Shown: positions 44,607 to 54,354, numbered from the stretch's first letter. The stretch: DNA of 60,827 nt from Prevotella sp. (GCA_022764085.1 JALERP010000102.1:1-60827); one strand, 5' to 3'. Numbers and translations are program-made. The notes: a model not told the origin generated them from the sequence alone.

Positions 44607-44820
44607 AGCCTTGGCATGGACACTGTGCCTGCCTATCGTGTTCTATCAACACTGTATATCAAGATTCACACCGCCCTCATGCCGATTCACTCCGACATGC
44701 TCAGAATATGCGAGACAGGCTATTATGAAACACGGGCCTATTAAGGGACTTGCCTTGGGTATATGGCGAATATTGCGATGTAATCCATGGGGTGGAAGTG
44801 GGTATGACCCAGTGCCATAA
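44581..44820 (+). CDS. yidD: Membrane protein insertion efficiency factor YidD
   Basis: A 79-residue protein of the YidD family with the signature [20 protein letters not shown] and [14 protein letters not shown]. It is membrane-associated through an amphipathic N-terminus and helps YidC-dependent insertion. The start codon overlaps the end of rnpA in another frame, which is the usual context. TyrS follows after 35 bases. Confidence 0.95.
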   Translation: MNVLQWISKALAWTLCLPIVFYQHCISRFTPPSCRFTPTCSEYARQAIMKHGPIKGLALGIWRILRCNPWGGSGYDPVP

Positions 44821-44855
44821 AAATGAATACAAAAAAATTAAAATATTAAAGTTGG

Positions 44856-46151
44856 ATGAAAAACTTTATTGAAGAACTGAAATGGCGCGGAATGCTCGCG
44901 CAGATAATGCCAGGAACAGAAGAACTGCTCCAAAAGGAGATGGTTACGGCATACTTGGGTACAGACCCCACTGCCGACTCCCTACACATCGGACACCTTT
45001 GCGGCATCATGATGCTCAGGCATCTACAACGTTGCGGCCACAAGCCCATTATCCTTGTGGGCGGCGCAACCGGTATGATTGGCGACCCTTCGGGTAAAAG
45101 CCAGGAACGCAATCTCTTGGATGACAAGACCCTATATCACAACCAGGAATGCATCAAGGCACAGGTGGCTAAGTTCCTCGATTTCGACACCGACGCTCCC
45201 AACAAGGCTGAGATGGTGAACAACTACGACTGGATGAAGGACTTCACCTTCCTTGATTTCGCACGCGAGGTGGGAAAGCACATAACAGTCAACTACATGA
45301 TGGCAAAGGAAAGCGTGCAGCAGCGTCTTAACGGAACAGCCCGCGACGGTCTGTCATTTACAGAATTCACCTACCAGTTGCTTCAGGGATATGACTTCCT
45401 CTATCTATACAAGAACAAGAACTGCAAGCTACAGTTGGGTGGCAACGACCAATGGGGCAACATGACCACTGGCACTGAGCTAATCCGCCGTACACTGGGT
45501 AACGAAGTGGAGACATACGCCCTCACCTGCCCGCTCATCACAAAGGCAGACGGAAAGAAATTCGGCAAGACGGAGAGTGGAAACATCTGGCTCGACCCCA
45601 AGCGCACAACTCCATACAAGTTCTATCAGTTCTGGCTCAACGTGAGCGATGACGACGCGGAACGCTACATCAAGATATTCACAAGTCTTGAGAAGGAAAC
45701 CATCGATGCCCTCGTGGAGGAGCACAAGCAAGACCCCGGAAGGCGAGTACTGCAAAAGCGACTGGCAGAGGAAACAACCATATTGGTGCACTCAAAGGAG
45801 GCTCTCGACGCAGCTATCGAGGCAAGCGGCATTCTATTCGGCAAATCCACCAAGGAAAGTCTTCTGAAACTCGACGAACAGACATTCCTCGACATCTTCG
45901 ACGGTGTGCCCCAATATACCATCTCGCGCGACCAACTCAACCAGCCCGCAGTAGAAATCCTTACACAGGCGGCTCCAGTGTTTTCCAGCAAGGGCGAGAT
46001 GAGAAAACTCGTTCAGGGTGGCGGCGTGTCGCTCAACAAGGAGAAACTGTCGGCCTTCGACCGTGTGCTCACAGAGGAGGATTTAATCGACGGAAAGTAT
46101 CTTTTGGCTCAAAAAGGCAAGAAAAACTACTTCCTTTTGACCATAAAATAA
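44856..46151 (+). CDS. tyrS: Tyrosine-tRNA ligase
   Basis: Class I synthetase of 431 residues. It has the HIGH-type motif [12 protein letters not shown] (about 39-50), the substrate-binding [11 protein letters not shown], the KMSKS-like [14 protein letters not shown], and a C-terminal S4-like RNA-binding domain ([14 protein letters not shown]). Length is normal. It ends just before the palindromic promoter of tRNA-Gln. Confidence 0.97.
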   Translation: MKNFIEELKWRGMLAQIMPGTEELLQKEMVTAYLGTDPTADSLHIGHLCGIMMLRHLQRCGHKPIILVGGATGMIGDPSGKSQERNLLDDKTLYHNQECIKAQVAKFLDFDTDAPNKAEMVNNYDWMKDFTFLDFAREVGKHITVNYMMAKESVQQRLNGTARDGLSFTEFTYQLLQGYDFLYLYKNKNCKLQLGGNDQWGNMTTGTELIRRTLGNEVETYALTCPLITKADGKKFGKTESGNIWLDPKRTTPYKFYQFWLNVSDDDAERYIKIFTSLEKETIDALVEEHKQDPGRRVLQKRLAEETTILVHSKEALDAAIEASGILFGKSTKESLLKLDEQTFLDIFDGVPQYTISRDQLNQPAVEILTQAAPVFSSKGEMRKLVQGGGVSLNKEKLSAFDRVLTEEDLIDGKYLLAQKGKKNYFLLTIK

Positions 46152-46168
46152 AAAAAACGCTAAATATC

Positions 46169-46214
46169 GGTGCAAAAATTTGGTAATGCCAAAAAATAGC
46201 ATTACCTTTGCACC
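46169..46214 (+). other. Two-step palindrome over the tRNA-Gln promoter
   Basis: The outer arms GGTGCAAA (46169-46176) and TTTGCACC (46207-46214) and the inner arms GGTAATGC (46182-46189) and GCATTACC (46199-46206) are both perfect 8-bp inverted repeats. They leave a 5-base bulge on one side and a 9-base loop. The arms carry both promoter boxes of tRNA-Gln. The structure also lies 17 bases past the tyrS stop. Confidence 0.75.
46179..46210 (+). promoter_or_regulatory. Promoter of tRNA-Gln and possibly kduI-kduD
   Basis: TTTG at 46179-46182, a 20-base spacer, then TACCTTTG at 46203-46210, 18 bases before the tRNA. Confidence 0.75.
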
Positions 46215-46228
46215 GGTAATTAGGAAAT

Positions 46229-46299
46229 TGGACCATGGTGTAATGGTAACACTACAGGTTTTGGTTCTGTCATTATGGGTTCGAGTCCCGTTGGTCCAA
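46229..46299 (+). tRNA. tRNA-Gln (anticodon TTG)
   Basis: A 71-base tRNA. The acceptor stem TGGACCA/TGGTCCA pairs 46229-46235 with 46292-46298, with discriminator A at 46299 and no encoded CCA. The anticodon stem ACAGG/TCTGT has one G-T pair, and loop TTTTGGT gives TTG at 46261-46263. The T loop is TTCGAGT. KduI begins 48 bases downstream with no recognisable promoter in the gap. Confidence 0.96.
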
Positions 46300-46347
46300 C
46301 ATCTTAATTTCAACTATTCCACATTCAAAAAACAAACTTAATAAATT

Positions 46348-47193
46348 ATGAAAACAAATTATGAGATTCGCTATGCGGCTCATCCCGAAGACGCAAAGCA
46401 TTATGACACCACGAGAATCCGCCGTGACTTCCTCATTGAAACAGTATTCGCAGCCGACGAGGTAAACATGGTTTATTCCATGTACGACAGGATGGTAGTG
46501 GGTGGAGCTATGCCTGTAGCTGAGGAGCTGAAGCTCGAGGCCATCGACCCGCTGAAGGCTGAATACTTCACAACACGCCGCGAAATCGGTATCTTCAACG
46601 TTGGTGAGGGAGACGGTATAGTGAAGGTTGGCGACGAGACCTACGAACTGGCTTTCAAGGAGGCTCTGTATATCGGACGTGGCGAACGTGACGTAATCTT
46701 TGCAAGCAAGGACGGAAGCAAGCCTGCCAAATTCTACTTCAACAGTACAACCGCACATAAGGAATATCCCTGCAAGAAAATTACAAAGGCTGACGCCGTT
46801 GTGGCTCATATGGGTTCGCTCGAAATGAGCAACGAGCGCAATATCAACAAGATGATTGTAAACCAGGTATTGCCTACTTGCCAGTTGCAAATGGGTATGA
46901 CAGAGCTTGCCACAGGTAGTGTATGGAACACCATGCCGGCTCACGTTCATAGCCGCCGTATGGAGGCATACTTCTACTTCGAGGTGCCAGAGGACCAGGC
47001 TGTCTGCCACTTCATGGGTGAGGTAAACGAGACACGCCACATCTGGATGAAAGGCGACCAAGCTGTGCTATCTCCCGAATGGAGCATCCACTCTGCCGCA
47101 GCCACCCACAACTATACCTTTATTTGGGGTATGGGAGGCGAAAACCTCGACTACGGCGATCAGGACTTCTCGCTTATCACGGACCTGAAGTAA
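46348..47193 (+). CDS. kduI: 5-dehydro-4-deoxy-D-glucuronate isomerase
   Basis: Converts 5-keto-4-deoxyuronate to 3-deoxy-D-glycero-2,5-hexodiulosonate in breakdown of pectin and other unsaturated uronates. The 281-residue cupin protein starts [17 protein letters not shown] and has [11 protein letters not shown] and the zinc-binding segment [18 protein letters not shown], with [20 protein letters not shown]. KduD follows after 55 bases. The pair acts on uronates released by polysaccharide lyases that are not encoded here. Confidence 0.96.
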   Translation: MKTNYEIRYAAHPEDAKHYDTTRIRRDFLIETVFAADEVNMVYSMYDRMVVGGAMPVAEELKLEAIDPLKAEYFTTRREIGIFNVGEGDGIVKVGDETYELAFKEALYIGRGERDVIFASKDGSKPAKFYFNSTTAHKEYPCKKITKADAVVAHMGSLEMSNERNINKMIVNQVLPTCQLQMGMTELATGSVWNTMPAHVHSRRMEAYFYFEVPEDQAVCHFMGEVNETRHIWMKGDQAVLSPEWSIHSAAATHNYTFIWGMGGENLDYGDQDFSLITDLK

Positions 47194-47235
47194 ATTAGGA
47201 ATTAGGAGTTATGAATGAGGAATTCTAAATTGTAA
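47192..47235. repeat. Degenerate AATTAGG repeat at kduI-kduD
   Basis: Imperfect units AATTAGG, AATTAGG, AGTTATG, AATGAGG and AATTCTA run from the kduI stop toward kduD. Confidence 0.5.
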
Positions 47236-47248
47236 GTTCAAAAATAAG

Positions 47249-48052
47249 ATGGATACATTTAGCAAAAGATTCTCACTTGAGGGCAAGGTGGCTCTCGTTA
47301 CAGGAGCAGCATACGGAATAGGTTTTGCCATCGCCGAGGCTTACGCCATGGCAGGCGCCAAGATTGCATTCAACTGCCGCGGCCAGCATCATCTCGACCA
47401 GGCTCTTGCCGACTATAAGGCAAAGGGCATCGACGCAAAGGGATATATCTGCGACGTGACAAATGAAGAAGACGTGAAAAAGATGGTGGCAGACATCGAG
47501 AGCAATTTAGGTACTATCGACATTCTTGTGAACAACGCCGGTATCATCAAGCGCATCCCTATGACAGAAATGTCGGTGGAGGAGTTCCGTCAAGTAATCG
47601 ACATCGACCTTAACGCCCCATTCATCATGTCAAAGGCAGTAATCCCCGGAATGATAAAGAAAGGACACGGCAAGATTATTAATATCTGCTCGATGATGAG
47701 CGAACTGGGTCGCGAGACTGTGTCGGCATACGCTGCTGCCAAAGGCGGACTTAAGATGCTCACACGCAACATCTGCTCGGAATTTGGCGAGCACAACATC
47801 CAGTGCAACGGTATAGGTCCTGGCTATATCGCCACACCGCAGACAGCCCCACTCCGCGAACTGCAGGCAGACGGCAGCCGGCATCCGTTCGACCGATTCA
47901 TCATATCAAAGACTCCCGCAGCAAGATGGGGTACTCCCGATGACCTTATGGGTCCTGCAGTGTTCCTCGCCTCAGATGCGTCAGACTTTGTCAACGGACA
48001 TATCTTGTATGTTGACGGAGGTATTCTGGCATATATCGGCAAGCAACCCTAA
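47249..48052 (+). CDS. kduD: 2-dehydro-3-deoxy-D-gluconate 5-dehydrogenase (SDR)
   Basis: A 267-residue short-chain dehydrogenase that reduces the KduI product to 2-keto-3-deoxygluconate. It has the cofactor motif TGAAYGIGFAIAEAYA (TGxxxGIG), NNAG in VNNAGIIKRIPM, the catalytic Ser in INICSMMSELG, YxxxK as YAAAKGG, and the C-terminal VNGHILYVDGGILAYIGKQP. Gluconate 5-dehydrogenase is a close alternative, but the kduI neighbour supports KduD. Confidence 0.92.
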   Translation: MDTFSKRFSLEGKVALVTGAAYGIGFAIAEAYAMAGAKIAFNCRGQHHLDQALADYKAKGIDAKGYICDVTNEEDVKKMVADIESNLGTIDILVNNAGIIKRIPMTEMSVEEFRQVIDIDLNAPFIMSKAVIPGMIKKGHGKIINICSMMSELGRETVSAYAAAKGGLKMLTRNICSEFGEHNIQCNGIGPGYIATPQTAPLRELQADGSRHPFDRFIISKTPAARWGTPDDLMGPAVFLASDASDFVNGHILYVDGGILAYIGKQP

Positions 48053-48094
48053 GATTAACAAGATAATACACTAAGAGATAGAAATATAAAAAAT

Positions 48095-48130
48095 GAGTGA
48101 GAAGCTAAAAGTTCTTCTCACTCTTTTTTT
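48095..48130. terminator. Bidirectional terminator between kduD and HU
   Basis: GAGTGAGAAG (48095-48104) pairs with CTTCTCACTC (48114-48123) around a 9-base loop, with a T7 run on the plus strand (48124-48130). An A-rich stretch on the left side gives T's on the minus strand. It serves both convergent genes. Confidence 0.85.
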
Positions 48131-48148
48131 ATTACAATAAAATCAAAA

Positions 48149-48421
48149 TCAGTTCAGGGAATCAGCAAGGTCAGCACCAGCTTTGAATTTGATTACCTTC
48201 TTTGCGGCAATCTGGATTTTCTCCTTTGTATGCGGATTAATACCCTCACGAGCAGGACGCTCATTAACACTGAATGTTCCGAAACCGACGAGCGCAATCT
48301 TATCACCGGCCTTGAGAGCATCCTTCAACGCTACTATTGTAGCCTCAAGCGCCTTCTTGGAAACATCCTTGCTCAGGCCTGAACCTGCTGCGATTTTCTC
48401 GATTAAATCTGTTTTGTTCAT
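48149..48421 (-). CDS. HU family DNA-binding protein
   Basis: A 90-residue nucleoid protein with the HU/IHF fold: NKTDLIEKIAAGSGLSKDVS, VALVGFGTFSVNERPAREG and NPHTKEKIQIAAKKVIKFKAG. It bends and compacts DNA as a dimer. It stands alone with its own promoter at 48476-48506 and a shared bidirectional terminator. Confidence 0.95.
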   Translation of the reverse strand: MNKTDLIEKIAAGSGLSKDVSKKALEATIVALKDALKAGDKIALVGFGTFSVNERPAREGINPHTKEKIQIAAKKVIKFKAGADLADSLN

Positions 48422-48475
48422 AACTAAATTTCTTTTATTAATGATTATAATACTTATGTATCCGGTTTTTCAGTG

Positions 48476-48506
48476 CAAATATAGGGTAAAGAATTTATAA
48501 AAGCAA
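48476..48506 (-). promoter_or_regulatory. Promoter of the HU gene
   Basis: On the minus strand TTG (48504-48506), a 20-base spacer, then TATATTTG (48476-48483), about 55 bases before the start codon. Confidence 0.7.
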
Positions 48507-48588
48507 CAAAAAAGCAAAAAAATTCTTGTTTTTATTGTTTTTTTCATCTATTATGCGGAAATAATGCCGATTTTGCAGGATTTTTTAG

Positions 48589-48596
48589 TAATTTTG
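48589..48596 (+). promoter_or_regulatory. Candidate -7 box for the rhomboid gene
   Basis: TAATTTTG, a consensus match 52 bases before the start. The -33 element is not clear. Confidence 0.45.
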
Positions 48597-48648
48597 TCGC
48601 CGAATTAGAGAATATACATATCATAAACAAGAATAAAATAAAAGTAAT

Positions 48649-49590
48649 ATGCGCAACATTCCCATAGTTACGAAAAATCTGCTGATTATCAACATCATCG
48701 CCTTTCTTGCAACATTGATGATGGAAGCAGGGGGCATTGACCTCAACTCCATACTCGGCCTTCACTTCTTTATGGCAAGCGATTTTCAGGTGTGGCAACT
48801 AATCACATATATGTTTCTGCACGCAGGATTCACACACATACTCTTCAATATGTTTGCACTGTGGATGTTCGGCGTGGTAATCGAAAACGTATGGGGTCCC
48901 AAGAAATTCCTATTTTATTACATTTCATGTGGTGTTGGAGCCGGCATAATGCAAGAGATTGCCCAGTTCTTCTCATTCTACTTCATGATAAAGGGACAAG
49001 ACCCGAGCATTGGCATGCTGCAACTTTTTGATGTTGGGCAACAACTGTCAGGGCAACTGAATATGTGGACGACAATAGGAGCATCGGGAGCTGTTTATTC
49101 AATTCTGTTGGCTTTCGGTATGATATTCCCCAACGAGCGCATATTCATATTCCCACTGCCAATTCCCATCAAGGCAAAGTGGTTTGTGATGATATACGTA
49201 GCAATAGAGCTATTCTCAGCCGTAGGAACACCAGGCGACAACGTGGCACACATGGCTCACCTCGGAGGTATGCTCTTCGGTTTTCTCATGATACGCTACT
49301 GGAACAACCATCCCTCGGGCAACGGCTACGGCAAAAACAAGGGAAGGGAGTTTTTCGACAACCTCAAGCGCAACTTTGAGCGACGTTCGGGGAAATCATC
49401 TAACGACGGATATGCCAACATGCACGTACACCGTGGTGGCAGCAAGGAGGACGACTGGCAATACAATGAACGCAAGAAGAAAAACCAGGAAGAAGTGGAC
49501 CGCATACTCGACAAAATCCGCCGCAGTGGATATGACAGTCTTACCAAAGAAGAAAAGCAGACACTCTTCGACAGCAGTCAGGACAGATGA
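48649..49590 (+). CDS. Rhomboid family intramembrane serine protease
   Basis: A 313-residue protein with six membrane segments. It has the typical early HAGFTHILFNMFALWMFG, the catalytic serine in TIGASGAVYSI and the catalytic histidine in VAHMAHLGGMLFGF. The last ~90 residues are a soluble charged tail (KEDDWQYNERKKKNQEEVDR, LTKEEKQTLFD) common in Bacteroidota members. It cleaves membrane proteins within or near the bilayer. The substrate is unknown. The stop overlaps the next gene's start by 4 bases. Confidence 0.94.
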   Translation: MRNIPIVTKNLLIINIIAFLATLMMEAGGIDLNSILGLHFFMASDFQVWQLITYMFLHAGFTHILFNMFALWMFGVVIENVWGPKKFLFYYISCGVGAGIMQEIAQFFSFYFMIKGQDPSIGMLQLFDVGQQLSGQLNMWTTIGASGAVYSILLAFGMIFPNERIFIFPLPIPIKAKWFVMIYVAIELFSAVGTPGDNVAHMAHLGGMLFGFLMIRYWNNHPSGNGYGKNKGREFFDNLKRNFERRSGKSSNDGYANMHVHRGGSKEDDWQYNERKKKNQEEVDRILDKIRRSGYDSLTKEEKQTLFDSSQDR

Positions 49591-50687
49591 TAAGCGAACT
49601 TAAAACATTCACACGCAAGATGATTGCAGGGGCAAACGTGGCTACAATCATCGTTATGTTGCTTGTGGGGTTCTCCGACTGGGTGAATCCCGCCACCCAT
49701 CCTATGCTCGCCCTTGTGGGTTTGACATTCCCACTTATACTCGTCATCAACTTTGGCTTTCTTATCTTCTGGCTGATATTCTGCAAGAGGATGGCTATAA
49801 TTCCTTTTATGGGATTTATTATGGCTTACGCACCCGTGCGCACATACATACCATTCAATATGCCTCACGAGACTCCCATCGGAGCCATAAAGGTTATGTC
49901 ATATAACGTGCATGGATTTAATGGCAGGGGGTCAGAGCGCGACCCTCAGGCATCGGAAGATATAATTGCATTTTTTAGAAAAACAAAGCCCGACATACTT
50001 TGCCTTCAGGAAGACTGCGGAAATACCCAAAAACAGATACAGGAAAAGATGGACAGCATTTTTCCTCACAATGAGCGGGCAATATTCGGAGAAGATTATG
50101 ATCGCACAGGCATCAGCATATACACACGTTTCCCGATTATAAAAAAGGAAATTATACGATACGAATCAAAAGGCAACGGAAGTTGTGCCTTTTTCCTCAA
50201 CATCAACGGCAAGACAGTAGTCGTGGTGAACAACCATTTCGAGAGCAATTGTCTCACTGCTGATGACAAGAGCAAGTACAAAGCATTGCTGAAAGGCGAC
50301 ATCGAAGGAGACTCTGCCAAAACTGACTCAAGGTACATCGCGGGAAAACTGGCGGAGGCAAGCCGTAAACGTGCGCCACAGGCAGACGCGGTACACAAAT
50401 ACGTGGAGAATATCGGCAAGAAATATCCTGTTATAGTGACAGGTGACTTCAACGACAATCCTATCTCATACACCCGACGGGTGATAGCACAAGGGCTCAC
50501 CGACTGCTATGTTGAGACGGCAAGAGGTCTCGGTTTGTCATATAATCAGAAAGGCTTTTATGTCAGAATCGACAATATCATGTGCACCGACCACTTCACT
50601 CCTTACAATTGTTATGTAGAGGACAAATTACGCGCTTCCGACCATAATCCTATTGTTTGTTGGCTAAAATTTGGATATAAACCTTAA
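49587..50687 (+). CDS. Membrane-anchored endonuclease/exonuclease/phosphatase family protein
   Basis: A 366-residue protein. Two or three N-terminal membrane segments (about 13-90) precede a periplasm-facing EEP (DNase I-like) domain with MSYNVHGFNGRG, DILCLQEDCG, VVNNHFESN, VTGDFNDNPIS and the terminal ASDHNPIVCWLKF (catalytic Asp-His). The family includes nucleases and phospho- or sphingo-lipid phosphodiesterases, so the substrate cannot be told. It starts on the ATGA overlap with the rhomboid gene. Confidence 0.9.
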   Translation: MISELKTFTRKMIAGANVATIIVMLLVGFSDWVNPATHPMLALVGLTFPLILVINFGFLIFWLIFCKRMAIIPFMGFIMAYAPVRTYIPFNMPHETPIGAIKVMSYNVHGFNGRGSERDPQASEDIIAFFRKTKPDILCLQEDCGNTQKQIQEKMDSIFPHNERAIFGEDYDRTGISIYTRFPIIKKEIIRYESKGNGSCAFFLNINGKTVVVVNNHFESNCLTADDKSKYKALLKGDIEGDSAKTDSRYIAGKLAEASRKRAPQADAVHKYVENIGKKYPVIVTGDFNDNPISYTRRVIAQGLTDCYVETARGLGLSYNQKGFYVRIDNIMCTDHFTPYNCYVEDKLRASDHNPIVCWLKFGYKP

Positions 50688-50746
50688 AAAATCAGTCAAA
50701 ATCAATAAAAAGTGCGAATAAATTTCCATAATTGTAAAAATATCAC

Positions 50747-50754
50747 TATATTTG
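50747..50754 (+). promoter_or_regulatory. Candidate -7 box for secDF
   Basis: TATATTTG, a consensus match 56 bases before the secDF start. No proper -33 TTG at the right distance. Confidence 0.45.
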
Positions 50755-50810
50755 CACGCTTTAACAGAGCATTAAGAAAGAAATAACAATAAAAATATCA
50801 ATATAAACAA

Positions 50811-53800
50811 ATGCAAAACAAAGGAATTGTAAAGTTTATCGCACTTATGCTCATGCTGGTGTGCATATTCTACCTCTCCTTCTCATTCGTGACACGCCAC
50901 TATGAAAATAAGGCTGCTGAAATGGGCGAGGAAGCTGGTCAGGAATATCTCGACTCCATCATGAACGAAAAAGTGTATTTCGGCGCTTATTCATACAAGG
51001 AGTGCCGCGAGATGCAAATCGGCCTGGGTCTTGACCTTAAGGGCGGTATGAACGTGATTCTTGAGGTATCGGTGCCCGACGTTATCGCCGTGCTTGCTGA
51101 CCACAAGACTGATGCTGCTTTCACCAAGTCTATGGAGGAAGCCAAGAAGGAAGAGGAAACAAGCCAGAAGGACTTCGTAAGCCTCTTTATCCAGTGTTAC
51201 AAGAAGAATGCTCCCGGACACCGTCTGGCTGAAGTGTTTGCCACTCAGCAGATGAAGGGCAAGGTGAGCACTCAAAGCTCTGATGCAGAGGTTGAGAACG
51301 CCGTGCGTGCCGAAGTGCAGTCGGCTGTTGACAACTCTTTCCTCGTAGTACGCAACCGTATCGACAAGTTCGGTGTCGTTCAGCCAAACATCCAGAAGCT
51401 GGAAGGACAAAGCGGACGTATTATGGTTGAGATGCCTGGTATCCGCGAACCGGAGCGTGTGCGCAAGCTCCTACAGGGTAGCGCAAACCTTGAGTTCTGG
51501 GAGACTTACAACAGTCAGGAAATTGTTCCCCTGCTCGCCCAAATCAACCAGAAGTATGCTCTCGGTGCAGATGCTGCTGATGCTGTTGCAGACACGACAG
51601 CCACAAGTGCAGCAGAGGAGAAAGCTGCTGTTGAGGAAGAGGCTGCTGCAGTGGAGAAGGCTGACAGTGCCGCAGACGGCAAGAAATCCCTGGCTGACGC
51701 TATCTCCAAGAAAGACGTGAAGGGCGACAAGGCTTCAGACAAGGATGCCCAGCTGAAGAAGATGAAGGAGCAGAACCCATTGTTCTCTATCTTCCAGCCT
51801 TCACAGGGCCAGAGCCTCAGCGTAGTTGGTTATGCCACCGCTCATGACACTGCTGACGTTGACAAGATTATCTATTCAGATATCGCTAAGCGCATCCTGC
51901 CTTCCGACGTTAAGTTGTTGTGGAGTGCCAAGGCTGCCGATTTTGACAAGAAGGGTGAAATCTTTGAGCTTCATGCCCTTAAGGTGACTGAACCTTCAGG
52001 CCGTGCTCCATTAGAGGGTGATGTAATCACCAACGCCAAAGACGAGTTCGACCAGTATGGCCATCCTTGCGTATCAATGCAGATGAATTCTGACGGTGCC
52101 CGCCGTTGGGCACAGCTGACCAAGCAGAACATCGGTCGCGCCGTAGCCATCGTGCTCGACGATGCAGTATATAGCGCACCTCGCGTAAACGGCGAGATTG
52201 CCGGTGGTAACTCACAGATTACAGGTAATTTCTCTATCGAAGATACAAAAGACCTTGCCAATACTCTTAACTCTGGTAAGATGCCTGCTCCAACACGTAT
52301 CGTACAGGAGGAAGTGGTAGGTCCTTCACTCGGTGCACAGTCAATACAGCAGGGTGTAATCTCATTCATCGTGGCATTCATCCTCCTGATGATTTACATG
52401 CTCTGCCTCTACGGAGTAATTCCGGGTATGATGGCAAACATCGCACTGTTGTTCAACTTGTTCTTCACACTTGGAATTCTTACATCATTCCAAGCTGCGC
52501 TGACAATGCCTGGTATCGCCGGTATCGTGCTCTCGCTCGGTATGGCTGTGGATGCCAACGTGCTTATCTATGAGCGTACCAAGGAAGAGCTTCGCGCAGG
52601 CCTTAACGTGAAAGAGGCATTGAAGAAGGGTTATTCAAATGCCTTCTCCGCCATCTTCGACTCCAACCTTACCTCTATCATCACAGGTATCATCTTGTAT
52701 GTATTCGGTACAGGTCCTATCCGCGGATTCGCCACTACACTGATTATCGGTATCGTATGTTCATTCTTCACTGCCGTATATCTCACACGTCTCGTTTATG
52801 AGCACCAGATGAAGAAGGACAAGTGGCTTAACCTCTCATTCTCTACATCGTTCTCAAAGAACATGATGCAGAACACACGTTTCAACTTCATGGGCGCATA
52901 CAAGCGTACCTTTACTATATGGGGTGTGGCAGCGGTATTGTTCATCATCAGCTTTGCAGTTCGTGGATTGAGCAAGAGTATCGACTTCACCGGTGGTCGC
53001 AACTATGTAGTGAAACTGGAAAAGGCTGTTGAGCCAGAGGAAGTGCGCACCGCCCTTGCCGGAGCATTCGGCGACGCCAACGTCAGCGCAATAGCCCTTG
53101 GTACCGACGGTAATACTATCCGTATATCTACCAACTACAAGATTGAGTCAAACAATCCTAATGTTGACGATGAGTGCGAAAACATACTGTACAAGGCTCT
53201 GTCAAAGGCAAACCTCGTGACACAGAAGGACGTTAACGCATTCAAGAACCCGGACGTGCGTACAGGTGGTTCAATCATCAGCAGTACTAAGGTAGGTCCT
53301 TCTGTTGCTAAGGATATCACCTACGGTGCCATCATCAGCGTTATCTTCGCCCTGATTGCCATCTTCCTGTACATCCTCATCCGTTTCCACAACGTGGCTT
53401 ACTCAGTAGGTTCTACTGTTGCGCTGGCTCTGGATACATTGATTGTTATCGGATTCTACTCGGCATTGTGGGGATTTGTTCCGATGTCACTGGAAATCGA
53501 CCAGACATTCATCGGTGCTATCCTTACCGTTATCGGTTACTCAATCAACGACAAGGTGGTTGTATTCGACCGTATCCGTGAGAACTTCGGCTTGTTCAAG
53601 AAGCGCGACCGTCAGGATGTATTCAACGACTCGTTGAACCAGACCCTCGCACGTACCATCAACACCTCTGTAACGACATTGATCGTATTGCTGTGTATCT
53701 TCATACTCGGTGGTGACAGCATCCGCAGCTTCTCATTTGCAATGATTCTCGGTGTTGTATTCGGTACACTGTCGTCAATCTTCATTGCCGCTCCTATTGC

Positions 53801-53867
53801 CTATATCACAATGGGACGCCATATCAAGGCTGACAACGAGGAGGAAGTTGCTCCTGCTAAGGCATAA
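50811..53867 (+). CDS. secDF: Protein translocase subunit SecDF (fusion)
   Basis: A 1018-residue fusion of SecD and SecF, the proton-driven auxiliary of Sec protein export in the inner membrane. The SecD half has GLGLDLKGGMNVILEV (about 66-81), a large periplasmic region with an Ala/Glu/Lys-rich low-complexity insert (about 255-320), and SLGMAVDANVLIYERTKEE. The SecF half begins near residue 690 with SIDFTGGRNYVVKLEK and has ITVIGYSINDKVVVFDRIRE. Fusion of the two is usual in Bacteroidota. A strong terminator follows. Confidence 0.97.
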   Translation: MQNKGIVKFIALMLMLVCIFYLSFSFVTRHYENKAAEMGEEAGQEYLDSIMNEKVYFGAYSYKECREMQIGLGLDLKGGMNVILEVSVPDVIAVLADHKTDAAFTKSMEEAKKEEETSQKDFVSLFIQCYKKNAPGHRLAEVFATQQMKGKVSTQSSDAEVENAVRAEVQSAVDNSFLVVRNRIDKFGVVQPNIQKLEGQSGRIMVEMPGIREPERVRKLLQGSANLEFWETYNSQEIVPLLAQINQKYALGADAADAVADTTATSAAEEKAAVEEEAAAVEKADSAADGKKSLADAISKKDVKGDKASDKDAQLKKMKEQNPLFSIFQPSQGQSLSVVGYATAHDTADVDKIIYSDIAKRILPSDVKLLWSAKAADFDKKGEIFELHALKVTEPSGRAPLEGDVITNAKDEFDQYGHPCVSMQMNSDGARRWAQLTKQNIGRAVAIVLDDAVYSAPRVNGEIAGGNSQITGNFSIEDTKDLANTLNSGKMPAPTRIVQEEVVGPSLGAQSIQQGVISFIVAFILLMIYMLCLYGVIPGMMANIALLFNLFFTLGILTSFQAALTMPGIAGIVLSLGMAVDANVLIYERTKEELRAGLNVKEALKKGYSNAFSAIFDSNLTSIITGIILYVFGTGPIRGFATTLIIGIVCSFFTAVYLTRLVYEHQMKKDKWLNLSFSTSFSKNMMQNTRFNFMGAYKRTFTIWGVAAVLFIISFAVRGLSKSIDFTGGRNYVVKLEKAVEPEEVRTALAGAFGDANVSAIALGTDGNTIRISTNYKIESNNPNVDDECENILYKALSKANLVTQKDVNAFKNPDVRTGGSIISSTKVGPSVAKDITYGAIISVIFALIAIFLYILIRFHNVAYSVGSTVALALDTLIVIGFYSALWGFVPMSLEIDQTFIGAILTVIGYSINDKVVVFDRIRENFGLFKKRDRQDVFNDSLNQTLARTINTSVTTLIVLLCIFILGGDSIRSFSFAMILGVVFGTLSSIFIAAPIAYITMGRHIKADNEEEVAPAKA

Positions 53868-53889
53868 ATTCTAACTCATTATACTTTTT

Positions 53890-53935
53890 GGGGTGGCTCA
53901 GAGTCAAGTCTGAGCCACCCCGATTTATTTTATTC
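53890..53935 (+). terminator. Terminator of secDF
   Basis: GGGGTGGCTCAGA (53890-53902) pairs perfectly over 13 bp with TCTGAGCCACCCC (53909-53921) around GTCAAG. A T-rich tract follows. Confidence 0.85.
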
Positions 53936-54213
53936 AAGTTTCGTAAGTTCAATCGGGGAGGAATTGTAAAAGTTCAAGGCACGCCCTGAAAGGGCAAAAG
54001 CGCACAGCCCAGGGCAACACCCTGGGGATGAGGAAACGAAGAAGTACGCCCTGAAAGGGCAAAAGCGTCGTTTTTGAACGCTTTTGCCCTTTCAGGGCGT
54101 ATTTGGGCGTTTAGCCTACCCAGGGCGCTGCCCTGGGCTAAGTGCTTACTGGGCCTTCAGCCCGCTCCTCGACCGCTTGTTAACCATAAGTGGATACTTG
54201 CGAAACTTGAATA
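53931..54213. mobile_element. MITE-like non-coding element with terminal inverted repeats
   Basis: The ends TATTCAAGTTTCGTAAG (53931-53947) and CTTGCGAAACTTGAATA (54197-54213) are inverted repeats matching at 16 of 17 positions. Inside are three further palindromes: CCCAGGG/CCCTGGG at 54008-54026, a perfect 22-bp arm starting ACGCCCTGAAAGGGC at 54046-54067 mirrored at 54079-54100, and CCCAGGGC/GCCCTGGG at 54119-54137. The ACGCCCTGAAAGGGC motif is also at 53981. There is no credible gene. ATTTTATT occurs at both edges (53927 and 54214), a possible target-site repeat overlapping the left end. With the flanks this accounts for the ~490-base gap after secDF; the rest, to 54354, is A/T-rich with repeated AAGATTAWTAAC-like units. 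Confidence 0.75.
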
Positions 54214-54354
54214 ATTTTATTGATGCAACAAAAAAAATCAACCTTGTTGGGAAGATTATTAACATTGTTAGGAAGATTAATAACCTTGTTCAACTTAGAT
54301 TATAAATATTAATGCATCAAGGTTAATAACCTTATCGACTATGAATATATAAGA

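Noticed and set aside
54084..54305. 73-codon open frame after secDF
   Set aside because: It is made largely of the inverted and GC-palindrome sequence of the MITE-like element, so it is not a real gene.
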